NCBI GenBank assembly: GCA_003482885.1
Contig: DMXN01000032.1
Span: forward strand, 97,974-142,186
Direction: 5' to 3'
DNA from: Candidatus Moraniibacteriota bacterium
Lineage (GTDB): Bacteria; Patescibacteriota; Minisyncoccia; Moranbacterales; UBA2206
DNA: 44,213 nucleotides
Shown: piece after piece, positions 16,988 to 23,956 of the stretch
Layout of the letters: each line of letters begins with the position of its first letter
How positions within the stretch are numbered: the first letter of the stretch is position 1
Position numbers and translations under genes: made by a program
The notes under the pieces: generated by a model
The model's input: the letters and a program-made list of their open reading frames with translations, nothing else
Database searches by the model: none
Told to the model about the DNA's origin: nothing

Positions 16988-17866
16988 TTAATTTAGCAGG
17001 TTTGATAATCTTTTCCAATCCTCCACGCTCAACTCTTGCGCTCTAGCCGTTGGTTTCAATCCAACGGTTTTTATTTTTTCTTCCACAATATTTTTATCAA
17101 GTTGCAAACTATTCGCAAGATTGTTGACAAGAGTTTTTCGTTTTGCCGAAAATCCAGCCCTGATTATTTTAAAGAATCTTTTTCTTTCTTTGTTTGGCGC
17201 TTTGTGCTTTTTACATAGTACTTTTATTACTGCGCTGTCCACTTTCGGTTCTGGAAAAAAAGATTTTTTGTTGACATAAAAAAGCAATTCCGGCATGGCG
17301 TAATATTGCACAGAAACGGACAGAATGCTCATTTCGCCCGGCTTGGCGCAAATTCTTTCTGCCACTTCTTTTTGCACCATCAAAATCATTTCAGTCGGCG
17401 GGCAGGCGCTTTCTAAAAATAATCGAATAATCGCTGAAGTAATATAATACGGAATGTTGGCGATTAGTTTGTAATTTATTTGTCCGCTTCCTGCCGTAGA
17501 GACGAGGCACTGCCTCGTCTCTACGGATGTGGATATATCCGCAGTAGAGACGCCCCGCCGGGGCGTCTCTACAAATCCATCAACCAATTCCGCCAAATTT
17601 ATTTTCAAAATATCTCCCCGAATAATTTTAATTTTGTCATTCTCGTGAAAACGGGAATCCAGTTTCGCTACTAAATTATCGTCCAATTCTACGGCCAAAT
17701 TTTTTTTAGCGTACTTAGCTAATTCTTGCGTCAAAACTCCTTCTCCCGGACCGATTTCAATCACAAAATCGTCCGGTTTCAAGTCGGCGGATTGAATAAT
17801 TTTTCGCAAAACTTTTTCATCTCGAAGAAAATTTTGCCCGAGAGATTTTTTTGGTTTTGTGTTCAT
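16988..17866 (-). CDS. ksgA: 16S rRNA dimethyladenosine transferase KsgA/RsmA
   Basis: 292 residues. It dimethylates two adjacent adenines near the 3' end of 16S rRNA using S-adenosylmethionine. Visible motifs are SLGQNFLRD (8-16), the SAM site VIEIGPGEGVLTQELA (35-50), AVELD (58-62) and the catalytic NIPYY (137-141), ending with the C-terminal helical domain. A stretch of about 33 residues (97-129) between LAELVD and the strand before NIPYY is absent from typical KsgA proteins (about 270). It is encoded by two tandem 29-nt palindromes (17496-17524 and 17544-17572) that keep the frame. A third palindromic repeat (17639-17658) encodes residues around SRFHEND. The core motifs are intact, so the protein is probably active. 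Confidence 0.95.
   Translation of the reverse strand: MNTKPKKSLGQNFLRDEKVLRKIIQSADLKPDDFVIEIGPGEGVLTQELAKYAKKNLAVELDDNLVAKLDSRFHENDKIKIIRGDILKINLAELVDGFVETPRRGVSTADISTSVETRQCLVSTAGSGQINYKLIANIPYYITSAIIRLFLESACPPTEMILMVQKEVAERICAKPGEMSILSVSVQYYAMPELLFYVNKKSFFPEPKVDSAVIKVLCKKHKAPNKERKRFFKIIRAGFSAKRKTLVNNLANSLQLDKNIVEEKIKTVGLKPTARAQELSVEDWKRLSNLLN
17496..17524. repeat. 29-nt palindrome, copy 1, in frame inside ksgA
   Basis: Perfect hairpin with arms starting GTAGAGACGAGGCA. Read in the ksgA frame it gives VETRQCLVST. It is the same family as 17544-17572, 17885-17913, 34219-34247 and 40841-40868. Confidence 0.85.
17544..17572. repeat. 29-nt palindrome, copy 2, in frame inside ksgA
   Basis: Perfect palindrome with arms GTAGAGACGCCCCG and CGGGGCGTCTCTAC. 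In the ksgA frame it encodes VETPRRGVST. It is identical in sequence to the intergenic copy at 17885-17913. Confidence 0.88.
17639..17658. repeat. ATTCyCGT...ACGGGAAT repeat inside ksgA
   Basis: An 8-bp hairpin (ATTCTCGT, GAAA, ACGGGAAT) with the flanks GTC and CCAG, as in the widespread 'GTCATTCCCG...CGGGAATCCAG' repeats. It is read in frame as part of residues 69-77 of KsgA (LDSRFHEND) without lengthening the protein noticeably. Confidence 0.55.
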
Positions 17867-17884
17867 GAATTTGTTCCCGCACCC

Positions 17885-17913
17885 GTAGAGACGCCCCGCC
17901 GGGGCGTCTCTAC
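17885..17913. repeat. 29-nt palindrome, intergenic copy
   Basis: Same 29 bases as 17544-17572, here in the 81-base gap between ksgA and the G5-domain protein gene, 19 bases upstream of the ksgA start. Confidence 0.88.
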
Positions 17914-17947
17914 AATAACATTAATGCGTTTTTACATCGTTTATTTT

Positions 17948-18901
17948 TTAATTCAAAATTTCTTCCACTTTCACTCCAATCACTCCCGCGCCGAGTGAGG
18001 CGATTTTGGCAAAGGCGACTTTGTCGAGATCTATAATTCGATCTTTACCTTGCGGGCCGTAATCATTTATTTGCACAATAACTGATTTTCCGTTGGCTAA
18101 GTTGGTAATTTTAGCATAAGATCCGCGAGGAATGGTAGTGCTGGCGGCGAAAAGTCCGCCTTGATAGGAATACCAAGTGCCTTGTCCTGTTTTCGTATTT
18201 CCGGTTTTGACAAAAGTACCTTGCGTAATTATTTCTGTCACAGGATCTTTCGTGATATTTTTTTCCAGAGCAACGCGCGAAATTTCTTTGCCATCTTTGT
18301 AAGTAATTTTATATTTCACCTCGTGGATGCCTTTTTCTCCTTTTGTTTGAATTATTTTTTCTCGCCAGCCTGATTTCGAATCAAGCTTGGTTTCAGTTTT
18401 AAAATCAATTTCTTCAGGGATTATTTTTTCTTCCACATTGATGCGCGTGATAATAATTTCCATATTATTTTCGACAAGACTATTCTTGCTCGGGGTAATT
18501 TTATCCAATCGCCCAAGTGTAATATTATTTTCAACTAAAACTTTCGGAATATTTTTTGCCAGTGTATAATTTTCAATCTTTTCCCCATCGACTTTAATAT
18601 TTATTTTAACTGCGCGATCAACCTTAATCTGTGTTCCCGAATAAAGAAGCGTATTTTTATCAGGCATTATTTGATCGAGTTCGCTAAATTGTATTTTATT
18701 TTCTTGCAAAAATGAGTTGACAGTTTCCGCTTTCGTTATAGCTTTAAAATCAAGACCGTTGTCGTTTATGGAAATGGTTTTTGGCTTGGAAAAGTCTAAA
18801 TCAGGGTTAGCTTTATTTGGGAAAACAAAAAAAACATAACTCAGTGATATTATTATTAAATAGATAATAAATAATAATATTTTTTTAAATTTTTTAAGCA
18901 T
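17948..18901 (-). CDS. Cell wall-associated protein: DUF348 repeats, G5 domain, RlpA-like barrel
   Basis: 317 residues. An N-terminal membrane anchor (about 8-28) is followed by two or three DUF348 units (about 40-150; e.g. AETVNSFLQENKI..., PKVLVENNITLGRLDKI), a G5 domain (about 150-225) and a C-terminal double-psi barrel (about 235-315) with GQGTWYSYQ, VIVQINDYGP and RIIDLDKVAF. These are the hallmarks of the RlpA/3D-type domain of YabE and resuscitation-promoting-like proteins that act on peptidoglycan. The Asp in NDYGP and in IDLD are the conserved positions. It should work outside the cell on the wall. It starts 1 base after the stop of the yifB gene, so the two are cotranscribed. Confidence 0.85.
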   Translation of the reverse strand: MLKKFKKILLFIIYLIIISLSYVFFVFPNKANPDLDFSKPKTISINDNGLDFKAITKAETVNSFLQENKIQFSELDQIMPDKNTLLYSGTQIKVDRAVKINIKVDGEKIENYTLAKNIPKVLVENNITLGRLDKITPSKNSLVENNMEIIITRINVEEKIIPEEIDFKTETKLDSKSGWREKIIQTKGEKGIHEVKYKITYKDGKEISRVALEKNITKDPVTEIITQGTFVKTGNTKTGQGTWYSYQGGLFAASTTIPRGSYAKITNLANGKSVIVQINDYGPQGKDRIIDLDKVAFAKIASLGAGVIGVKVEEILN

Positions 18902-18902
18902 T

Positions 18903-20435
18903 TTATTCTGTTTTGAATCTGTATTGAATCGCCTCGGCGATATGCGCCGGTTTTATAATTTCGGATTCTTCCAAATCGGCAATGGTTCTAGCGACTTTAA
19001 TGATGCGAAAATATGAGCGGGCGCTAAGATAAAAACGAGAAAGGGCGGTTTTCATCAGCTCGGCGCTGGGTCCGTCCAGTTGGCAATATGTTTTAATTTG
19101 TTCATTTTCCATTTCGCTGTTAGAAACCAGATTCAAATTGGCAAAGCGCTCTTTTTGAATTTGACGCGCTTTTTCTACGCGCTTTCTGATTTCTTTGGAA
19201 CTTTCTTGTTGGCTGTTTTCGGAAAGTTTTTCGAATTTCAATCTGGGAACTTCAATGTGAAGATCGATGCGATCAAGAATCGGACCGGAAATTTTTGATT
19301 GGTAGCGGATAATATTGGCCGGACTGCAAGAACAAGTTTTTTCCGGATCGGTGGCGTTTCCGCAGGGGCATGGATTCATGGCGGCGACCAAAGTAAATCG
19401 CGCGGGAAATTCCAAAGTGCCTTGGGCGCGGGAAATCGTAATTAATCCGTTTTCCAACGGTTGGCGCAGATTTTCCAAAACGGCGCGGGAAAATTCCGAA
19501 AATTCATCGAGAAAAAGAATTCCGCGGTGCGCCAGACTGATTTCCCCCGGTCGCGGAAAAGTTCCACCGCCAACCAAAGAAGCAGCGCTGGCGCTGTGAT
19601 GGGGCGAGCGAAATTGCCGCTTAGTAATGAGACTGGTTTCTTTGGGCAGATAACCGGCAACGGAAAATATTTTAGTCACTTCCAGCGCTTCTTTCACGGT
19701 TAAGCGGGGAAGAATCGATGCCATCGTTTTGGCCAATAAAGTTTTTCCCGATCCGGGCGGACCGCTCAAAAGCGCATTATGCCCTCCGGCGGAAGCGATT
19801 TCCAACGCTCTTTTGGCGTGCTCTTGACCTTTGATATAGCTCATATCAAAAATATGTTCCTCTTCTTCAAATAATTTTTCCAAATCTGTTTTTGGAAAAA
19901 AAGGCAAAATTAATCTTCCTTCTAAGTGATTTATCAATTCTTTAAGATTGGAAACTGCAATGACATTGATATCGTCTATAATCGACGCTTCTTTGGCATT
20001 TTCCAGCGGGACAAAAATCGTACTGATGTTTTTTTCTTTGGCAAGAAGCGCGACAAGCAGAACGCCCTTTACCGGTCGGATTTTTCCGTCCAAAGAAAGT
20101 TCTCCAATAAAAATTTTATCGCTGTGGTCAAAAGAAATTTGCTTGGTAGTGAGAAGAAGCCCGAGCGCTATCGGCAAATCGTAAAGCGGTCCGACTTTTG
20201 GCAAATCGGCCGGAGCAAGATTGACAGTAATTCTTCCATAACGATGCGGAGCGGTGTAGCCACTATTTTTAATGGCGGAGCTTACGCGATCTTGCGATTC
20301 TTTGATAGCAGTGTCGGGAAGACCGACAATATTAAAGCGGTGCATTCCGGCCGAAAGCGTATCAACTTCCACTTCCACCAGTGCGCTTTTCAGTCCGATG
20401 ACAGCCGCCGAAAGCACTTTTGATGACATAGACAT
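18903..20435 (-). CDS. YifB/ComM family Mg-chelatase-like AAA+ ATPase
   Basis: 510 residues. The N-terminal Lon-protease-like domain (about 1-170; VEVDTLSAGMHRFNIVGLPD) is followed by an AAA+ domain with Walker A LLSGPPGSGKT (223-233) and Walker B GILFLDEFSEF, then MNPCPCG with a Cys cluster, and a C-terminal Mg-chelatase-type helical domain. In other bacteria ComM is a branch-migration helicase that helps integrate DNA taken up by transformation. Together with the large T4SS locus this fits DNA uptake or transfer in this organism (inference). The order yifB, G5-protein on one strand suggests a shared transcript. Confidence 0.93.
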   Translation of the reverse strand: MSMSSKVLSAAVIGLKSALVEVEVDTLSAGMHRFNIVGLPDTAIKESQDRVSSAIKNSGYTAPHRYGRITVNLAPADLPKVGPLYDLPIALGLLLTTKQISFDHSDKIFIGELSLDGKIRPVKGVLLVALLAKEKNISTIFVPLENAKEASIIDDINVIAVSNLKELINHLEGRLILPFFPKTDLEKLFEEEEHIFDMSYIKGQEHAKRALEIASAGGHNALLSGPPGSGKTLLAKTMASILPRLTVKEALEVTKIFSVAGYLPKETSLITKRQFRSPHHSASAASLVGGGTFPRPGEISLAHRGILFLDEFSEFSRAVLENLRQPLENGLITISRAQGTLEFPARFTLVAAMNPCPCGNATDPEKTCSCSPANIIRYQSKISGPILDRIDLHIEVPRLKFEKLSENSQQESSKEIRKRVEKARQIQKERFANLNLVSNSEMENEQIKTYCQLDGPSAELMKTALSRFYLSARSYFRIIKVARTIADLEESEIIKPAHIAEAIQYRFKTE

Positions 20436-20470
20436 AAGGATAAATTTATAATTTTCTCCGCCGTGGCGGA

Positions 20471-20977
20471 CTAATTTCTAAACAATTTTTTAATGTCTGA
20501 ATTTCTAAATTCATACAATGTCATTATAACACCGATTGTGATAAAACTATCCGCAAGATTAAAAATCGGCCAAAATTTTAGTTCGATAAAATCAATTACG
20601 CAACCATAGTATAAACGATCAAGCATATTGGAAATAGCGCCTGAGAAGATGAGAATCAGTGGGAAATAACTTAATCCGTCGTGGCGGAAAAAAGCTGAAA
20701 TGAATTTTAAATTTAAAAATTTATAAATTGAAGATTGATTGCCAACCAGAGGCTGGTCCGCCTTTGGCGGAAAAATTAAAAAACCAATAAAAAAAATAAA
20801 TATAAATTCTGTCGTTAAAACTAGCCAAAACGGCAAATGCAAGCCAAAAGCAATTCCCCTGTTGTAGATATAAAATCCGCCCCAAGAGCGGACAATATAT
20901 TTGCTTAGCTGGTCAATAAGAATTAATAAGATTATCAGAAGCAATGGCTGTATTTTTTTGTTTGTATATTCGTACAT
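20471..20977 (-). CDS. lspA: Lipoprotein signal peptidase LspA
   Basis: 168 residues from ATG at 20975-20977; an upstream in-frame ATG would overlap the dksA-like gene and adds non-family residues. It cuts the signal peptide of prolipoproteins in the membrane. Four helices are visible, with the N-terminal LIDQLSKYIV, the catalytic region NMLDRLYYGCVIDFIEL (first Asp) and FNLADSFITIG (second Asp). The chosen start codon lies inside a TACGAATGTACG repeat word. Between helix 2 and 3 the segment PPKADQPLVGNQSS is encoded by a double-hairpin repeat (20742-20771), and a further CCGTCGTGGCGG sequence lies at 20674-20685. The normal LspA loop is shorter here, so this is an in-frame insertion. Confidence 0.92.
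   Translation of the reverse strand: MYEYTNKKIQPLLLIILLILIDQLSKYIVRSWGGFYIYNRGIAFGLHLPFWLVLTTEFIFIFFIGFLIFPPKADQPLVGNQSSIYKFLNLKFISAFFRHDGLSYFPLILIFSGAISNMLDRLYYGCVIDFIELKFWPIFNLADSFITIGVIMTLYEFRNSDIKKLFRN
20742..20771. repeat. Double-hairpin repeat inside lspA
   Basis: Two adjacent palindromes, CCAACC/GGCTGG (20742-20756) and TCCGCC/GGCGGA (20757-20771), translated in frame within LspA. The same layout is found at 15040-15069 and, in longer form, near 28608-28660. Confidence 0.7.
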
Positions 20978-21002
20978 TCGTAAAATTCGTAATTCGTAGG
21001 CG

Positions 21003-21350
21003 CTAGCATTTAATGCAAATTCTGGCACTAGGGTTGGCGCGCAATCTTTCAATTCCTATTTCTTTTTGACAATTTTCGCAAAATCCATAAGTGCCGCTTT
21101 CAATTCTTTCAAGCGCGCTGATTACTTCTTGTAAGTTTTTTTCCAAAGTTATTTCCACCGGCAAGTTGTCGGCATATTCTTCAACCTCGGTAGTATTATC
21201 TTCGCGGTCGTTGCCGATATTTTCAAAAGTGGTTTCATAGTCCCCTTTTTCTTTGTCGACAGGTTTGGCAATTCGTTCCAAGTTTTCTTCTAAATCTTTT
21301 CTTTCTTTCAATAAAAGATTTTTTAACTCATCTAATATTTTTTTATCCAT
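21003..21350 (-). CDS. DksA/TraR-type zinc finger protein
   Basis: 115 residues. The N-terminal two thirds are helical (coiled coil, KKILDELKNLLLKERKDLEE). The C-terminus has the four-Cys zinc finger YGFCENCQKEIG ... ICIKC typical of the DksA/TraR family, whose members insert a coiled coil into the RNA polymerase secondary channel. DksA usually has an acidic tip DxxDxA; the corresponding region here is DYETTFENIGNDREDN, so the degree of DksA-like activity is unclear. It lies upstream of lspA on the same strand with a 25-base gap, a common pairing in many bacteria. Confidence 0.88.
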   Translation of the reverse strand: MDKKILDELKNLLLKERKDLEENLERIAKPVDKEKGDYETTFENIGNDREDNTTEVEEYADNLPVEITLEKNLQEVISALERIESGTYGFCENCQKEIGIERLRANPSARICIKC

Positions 21351-21412
21351 TTTTTTAAAATTAATTTATTATTCTTCAACTGCTTCAGTTTAGCAAGAAA
21401 ACCAAGCGCTGT

Positions 21413-21808
21413 CTATATGGATTTCAAGTGCTTGATTTTCGCTCTGCGAGAAGTCAAATTTATCCAAACGGAAATAACATCAAAGCGATAACTGCAATCA
21501 TCAAGATTGTTTTGTTTGATATAAAAATAGGCGATTTTGTCCATTTTCCGCAATTTGTGATAATTAACATTTTCTTCTGGATTAGTATCTTGAAACTTTT
21601 GCATTTCTCGCGCTTTCACTTCGACAAAAACCAACTCGTTTTTTGCCAAATCTTTGGCAATAATATCAACCTCGCCCAATCTTCGCCCGCTCGGATTGGC
21701 ATAATTCATTGCGACTATTCTATAATTTTTGCTTTGAAGATAATTAGCGGCGATAGTTTCGCCCAAATCGCCGAAAGTTTTTTTTGATATGTTTGATATG
21801 ACAGACAT
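21413..21808 (-). CDS. YraN family (UPF0102) endonuclease-like protein
   Basis: 131 residues. The motifs GDLGETIAANYL, GRRLGEVDIIA and LVFVEVKAR make up the restriction-endonuclease-like (PD-(D/E)xK) fold of the YraN family: E of GE, D of EVDII and ExK of EVK. Family members are thought to take part in DNA processing or recombination; the exact activity is not known. The ATG lies 6 bases after a TGCTATACT box, so the message is probably leaderless. Confidence 0.88.
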   Translation of the reverse strand: MSVISNISKKTFGDLGETIAANYLQSKNYRIVAMNYANPSGRRLGEVDIIAKDLAKNELVFVEVKAREMQKFQDTNPEENVNYHKLRKMDKIAYFYIKQNNLDDCSYRFDVISVWINLTSRRAKIKHLKSI

Positions 21809-21814
21809 TTTTAA

Positions 21815-21823
21815 AGTATAGCA
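21815..21823 (-). promoter_or_regulatory. Extended -10 promoter of yraN (leaderless)
   Basis: Minus strand TGCTATACT, ending 6 bases before the ATG at 21808, so transcription should start at or next to the A of the start codon. No good -35 is present, as is usual for extended -10 promoters. Confidence 0.55.
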
Positions 21824-21839
21824 ATTTTTTTCAGAAAAA

Positions 21840-21875
21840 CAAAAAACACCCTTTCTTTGGTGCTTGTTTTTCTGG
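21840..21875 (-). terminator. Possible terminator, minus strand
   Basis: On the minus strand CACC/GGTG form a short hairpin around AAAGAAAG, preceded by an A-rich stretch and followed by TTTTTTGTTTTT. It would end a minus-strand transcript just before the yraN promoter. Confidence 0.4.
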
Positions 21876-22007
21876 CTATAGAATTTAAAAATATATTTTT
21901 CTTAATCTTAATTTTTCCTGATTTCTTTTTTGTCGTAATAGGTATGGAAACCAGGGCGTTCGACGCCCAATATTTTAAAAAATTTGGCTGGAACGCCCCA
22001 GTGTTTG

Positions 22008-22223
22008 TCATGTATTAACATGCAACACGGAAACGCTTTAGCCGGGTGAGAGGCATCGTCGTTATGTAGTGTACATGTATTTTATATACATGAGAGAAGA
22101 TTAATATCTGTCTGACGGTTTGTTTGGCAGATATTGTTGTTTTACCATTCTCTGGCAATTTCTTGCCTTTAAATGTTTTAAAGAACTGTGCTAGCTTTTG
22201 CTAGCGTATTTTTTATTGTTTGT
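22008..22223. other. Non-coding stretch with several hairpins
   Basis: Part of an 840-base gene-free region between yraN and the next gene. Visible inverted pairs: CATGTAT/ATACATG near 22073-22091, AATATCTG/CAGATATT (22103-22135 area) and GCTAGC/GCTAGC (22190-22206) followed by GTATTTTTT, which looks like a plus-strand terminator. The strand of any transcript is not certain. No start codon with a convincing frame is present. Confidence 0.4.
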
Positions 22224-22260
22224 TTTTATTTTAATAAAAAATATTGTTTGTTTTTATTTT
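22214..22260. repeat. 19-nt direct repeat, 28-nt period
   Basis: TATTGTTTGTTTTTATTTT occurs at 22214-22232 and again at 22242-22260, a duplication in the gene-free region. Confidence 0.7.
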
Positions 22261-22266
22261 TGGGTC

Positions 22267-22379
22267 TCTGATGTCAGAAATCAGAGCGGTATTCACACAT
22301 TGGCGAATACACTTGAACAGTAAAACAGTTTTCAATCGCAGATAGGGGGAAATTGCGATTGAAAACTGTTTTACTGTTC
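22267..22379. repeat. Hairpin cluster with a perfect 26-bp stem
   Basis: Three hairpins in succession: CTCTGAT/ATCAGAG (about 22265-22286), GTATTC/GAATAC (22290-22311) and a perfect 26-bp inverted repeat with arms 22315-22340 and 22354-22379 and a 13-nt loop. There is no T-run after the long stem, so a simple terminator is unlikely. The arms contain no known transposon end that I recognise. Confidence 0.8.
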
Positions 22380-22645
22380 CGAAAGACAAGTTTTTAATGT
22401 TCAATATAACTATTATAGCAGGAAAAAAGAATAGCGTCAATGCGGGATGCAAAATATTATAAAATTGCTTTATTTAAACTGTTTTTTAAAATAATAAAAT
22501 TATATTATAAGACTATTCTTTATTTCGAGTTATGTGATTATTCGCAGTTTTTTTAAAGTAAATTACTTTTCTTTAGTCATTTCAAAGGCTTGTATTTACC
22601 TTTTTTTAAGTTATCCACAGGTTGTTCGATAAAGGCTACTACTTT

Positions 22646-23866
22646 TTATTTTTGTGTTTCAGAGGTATTTTCTTTTACAGTATTTGTTATTGCAATATTA
22701 TTTACGCGATCAATTATGGCTCGCAGTGTCAGTTTGGTTGTTCCGATAAGTAATTTATTTTTATCAATAGCGTAATCAACGGACAAATTATCGGGAGAAA
22801 TAATGTTCTGGAAACGAATCTTTATTCCGGCATACTCACTATCCCCGAATTTTTTTTCTATTTTATAATCCGTCGTAAAAAAAAGCGGATTGAGCTTATC
22901 AGCCAGCGTATTTTCTTCTTGCAGCAAGGTTTTCGCCAGTTTATCGTTGTCTTTTGATTCCATAGATAAATCAATAGACAAACCTATTCTTGAAACAGAA
23001 ACATCATTATAAATAAATAAACTGAAATTACTTCCCAAGTTTTTCATAACTTGTTCGGAAAGTTTCAAGCCGATTTTAGTGGCAAAATCATTGAAAGCGA
23101 GAGGCGCGTTTTGTTGATCGGTTGCTACGAATTCAATCGGCGCTGTGTAACCTTCTTGAAAAACTTTTTGAATATACTGTTGTAAGGCAGTTTTTACTTT
23201 TTCTGTGTCTGAATCCGTATTTTCCAGACGAAGATAATTGGGATTTGTTTGCGAATAAGACAGCGTTGGTTTTTCAATTGGTTTTTCGACAGGAATTTCT
23301 ATGGGGGGAATATTTTCCGGCGTTGCTATTTCTTTTGCGGGAAATAAATTTTTTAATAAACCGGATAAATCAATTTTATTTTTTGAAAAATAATAACCGG
23401 CAGAAATTATTATTGCCGCTAAAACAAAAGCGCTCACGGGAAAAAATATCAAGCGCCGGTTAATCATAGAAATAGGACGGCTTTTCGTTAAAGGGGGCGA
23501 TTCGGTATAATTATTTCTTTTGTCAGAGTCGAAGTCAACTTTAGCTGGGATATTTTCTGTTTTTAGTATTGGCTTTTCGTTTGTCGAGTTCTCGTTTTTA
23601 GGCAAATATCTATTGTCCAAATTCAAAAATGGACTGTTTCTTTGTTTCTGGGTAAAAGCTTCTTGGTTAATTGCGGGCTTTTTTTCTTGGGACGGCGATA
23701 TTGTACCATGCGAAACATTAAAGTCTGGATTTTTAAGATTTTCCAAATCTTCCCTCATTGTATGAATCGGAATTTTTTCGATGTCAAAATCTTTTTGCTG
23801 ATTTGAATTTGAAGAGTCGTTTTTATTTTCTTCCGCGGGGAAAGATTTTTTTCGCAATCCAAACAT
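22646..23866 (-). CDS. Membrane-anchored protein of unknown function
   Basis: 406 residues. The first 135 are polar, with many Asn, Lys, Glu and Pro, and should be cytoplasmic. One membrane helix lies at about 142-166 (FFPVSAFVLAAIIISAGYYF). The rest is outside. A Pro/Glu linker (about 188-210) precedes a folded domain with SLFIYNDVSVSRIGLSIDLS and the C-terminal DYAIDKNKLLIGTTKLTLRAI, alternating strand and helix. No family is recognised. It lies downstream of pnp behind a terminator-like palindrome, so it has its own transcript or is partly read through. A single DnaA-box-like TTATCCACA is found downstream at 22611-22619. Confidence 0.65.
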   Translation of the reverse strand: MFGLRKKSFPAEENKNDSSNSNQQKDFDIEKIPIHTMREDLENLKNPDFNVSHGTISPSQEKKPAINQEAFTQKQRNSPFLNLDNRYLPKNENSTNEKPILKTENIPAKVDFDSDKRNNYTESPPLTKSRPISMINRRLIFFPVSAFVLAAIIISAGYYFSKNKIDLSGLLKNLFPAKEIATPENIPPIEIPVEKPIEKPTLSYSQTNPNYLRLENTDSDTEKVKTALQQYIQKVFQEGYTAPIEFVATDQQNAPLAFNDFATKIGLKLSEQVMKNLGSNFSLFIYNDVSVSRIGLSIDLSMESKDNDKLAKTLLQEENTLADKLNPLFFTTDYKIEKKFGDSEYAGIKIRFQNIISPDNLSVDYAIDKNKLLIGTTKLTLRAIIDRVNNIAITNTVKENTSETQK

Positions 23867-23895
23867 TTTTTTATTTTTATTAAATTAAAAAATAT

Positions 23896-23917
23896 AAGCG
23901 GACAGATCTGTCCGTTT
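23896..23917 (-). terminator. Terminator-like palindrome after pnp
   Basis: AAACGGACAGATCTGTCCGCTT on the minus strand is a near-perfect palindrome, followed by ATATTTTTT. It lies 40 bases after the pnp stop and 30 bases before the next start. Confidence 0.6.
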
Positions 23918-23956
23918 ATATAATACAACACAATTTATTTTTTGGCTAATTTTTTT

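Noticed and set aside
21811..22011. 66-codon frame on the minus strand before yraN
   Set aside because: Its first third is made of a GGGCGTTCGACGCCC palindrome, it overlaps the yraN promoter and a terminator-like hairpin, and the product is not protein-like (Lys/Ile-rich, no domain).
22315..22379. CRISPR repeat or retron RNA
   Set aside because: The stem contains GATTGAAAAC, as some CRISPR repeats do, but there is no repeat-spacer array, no cas gene and no reverse transcriptase in the window.
22231..22452. 73-codon frame on the minus strand
   Set aside because: It runs through the perfect 26-bp hairpin and other inverted repeats; the apparent peptide is a by-product of these.
22611..22619. 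Replication origin
   Set aside because: One perfect DnaA-box-like TTATCCACA occurs in an AT-rich stretch, but there is no cluster of boxes, no dnaA or dnaN, and no gene strand switch.
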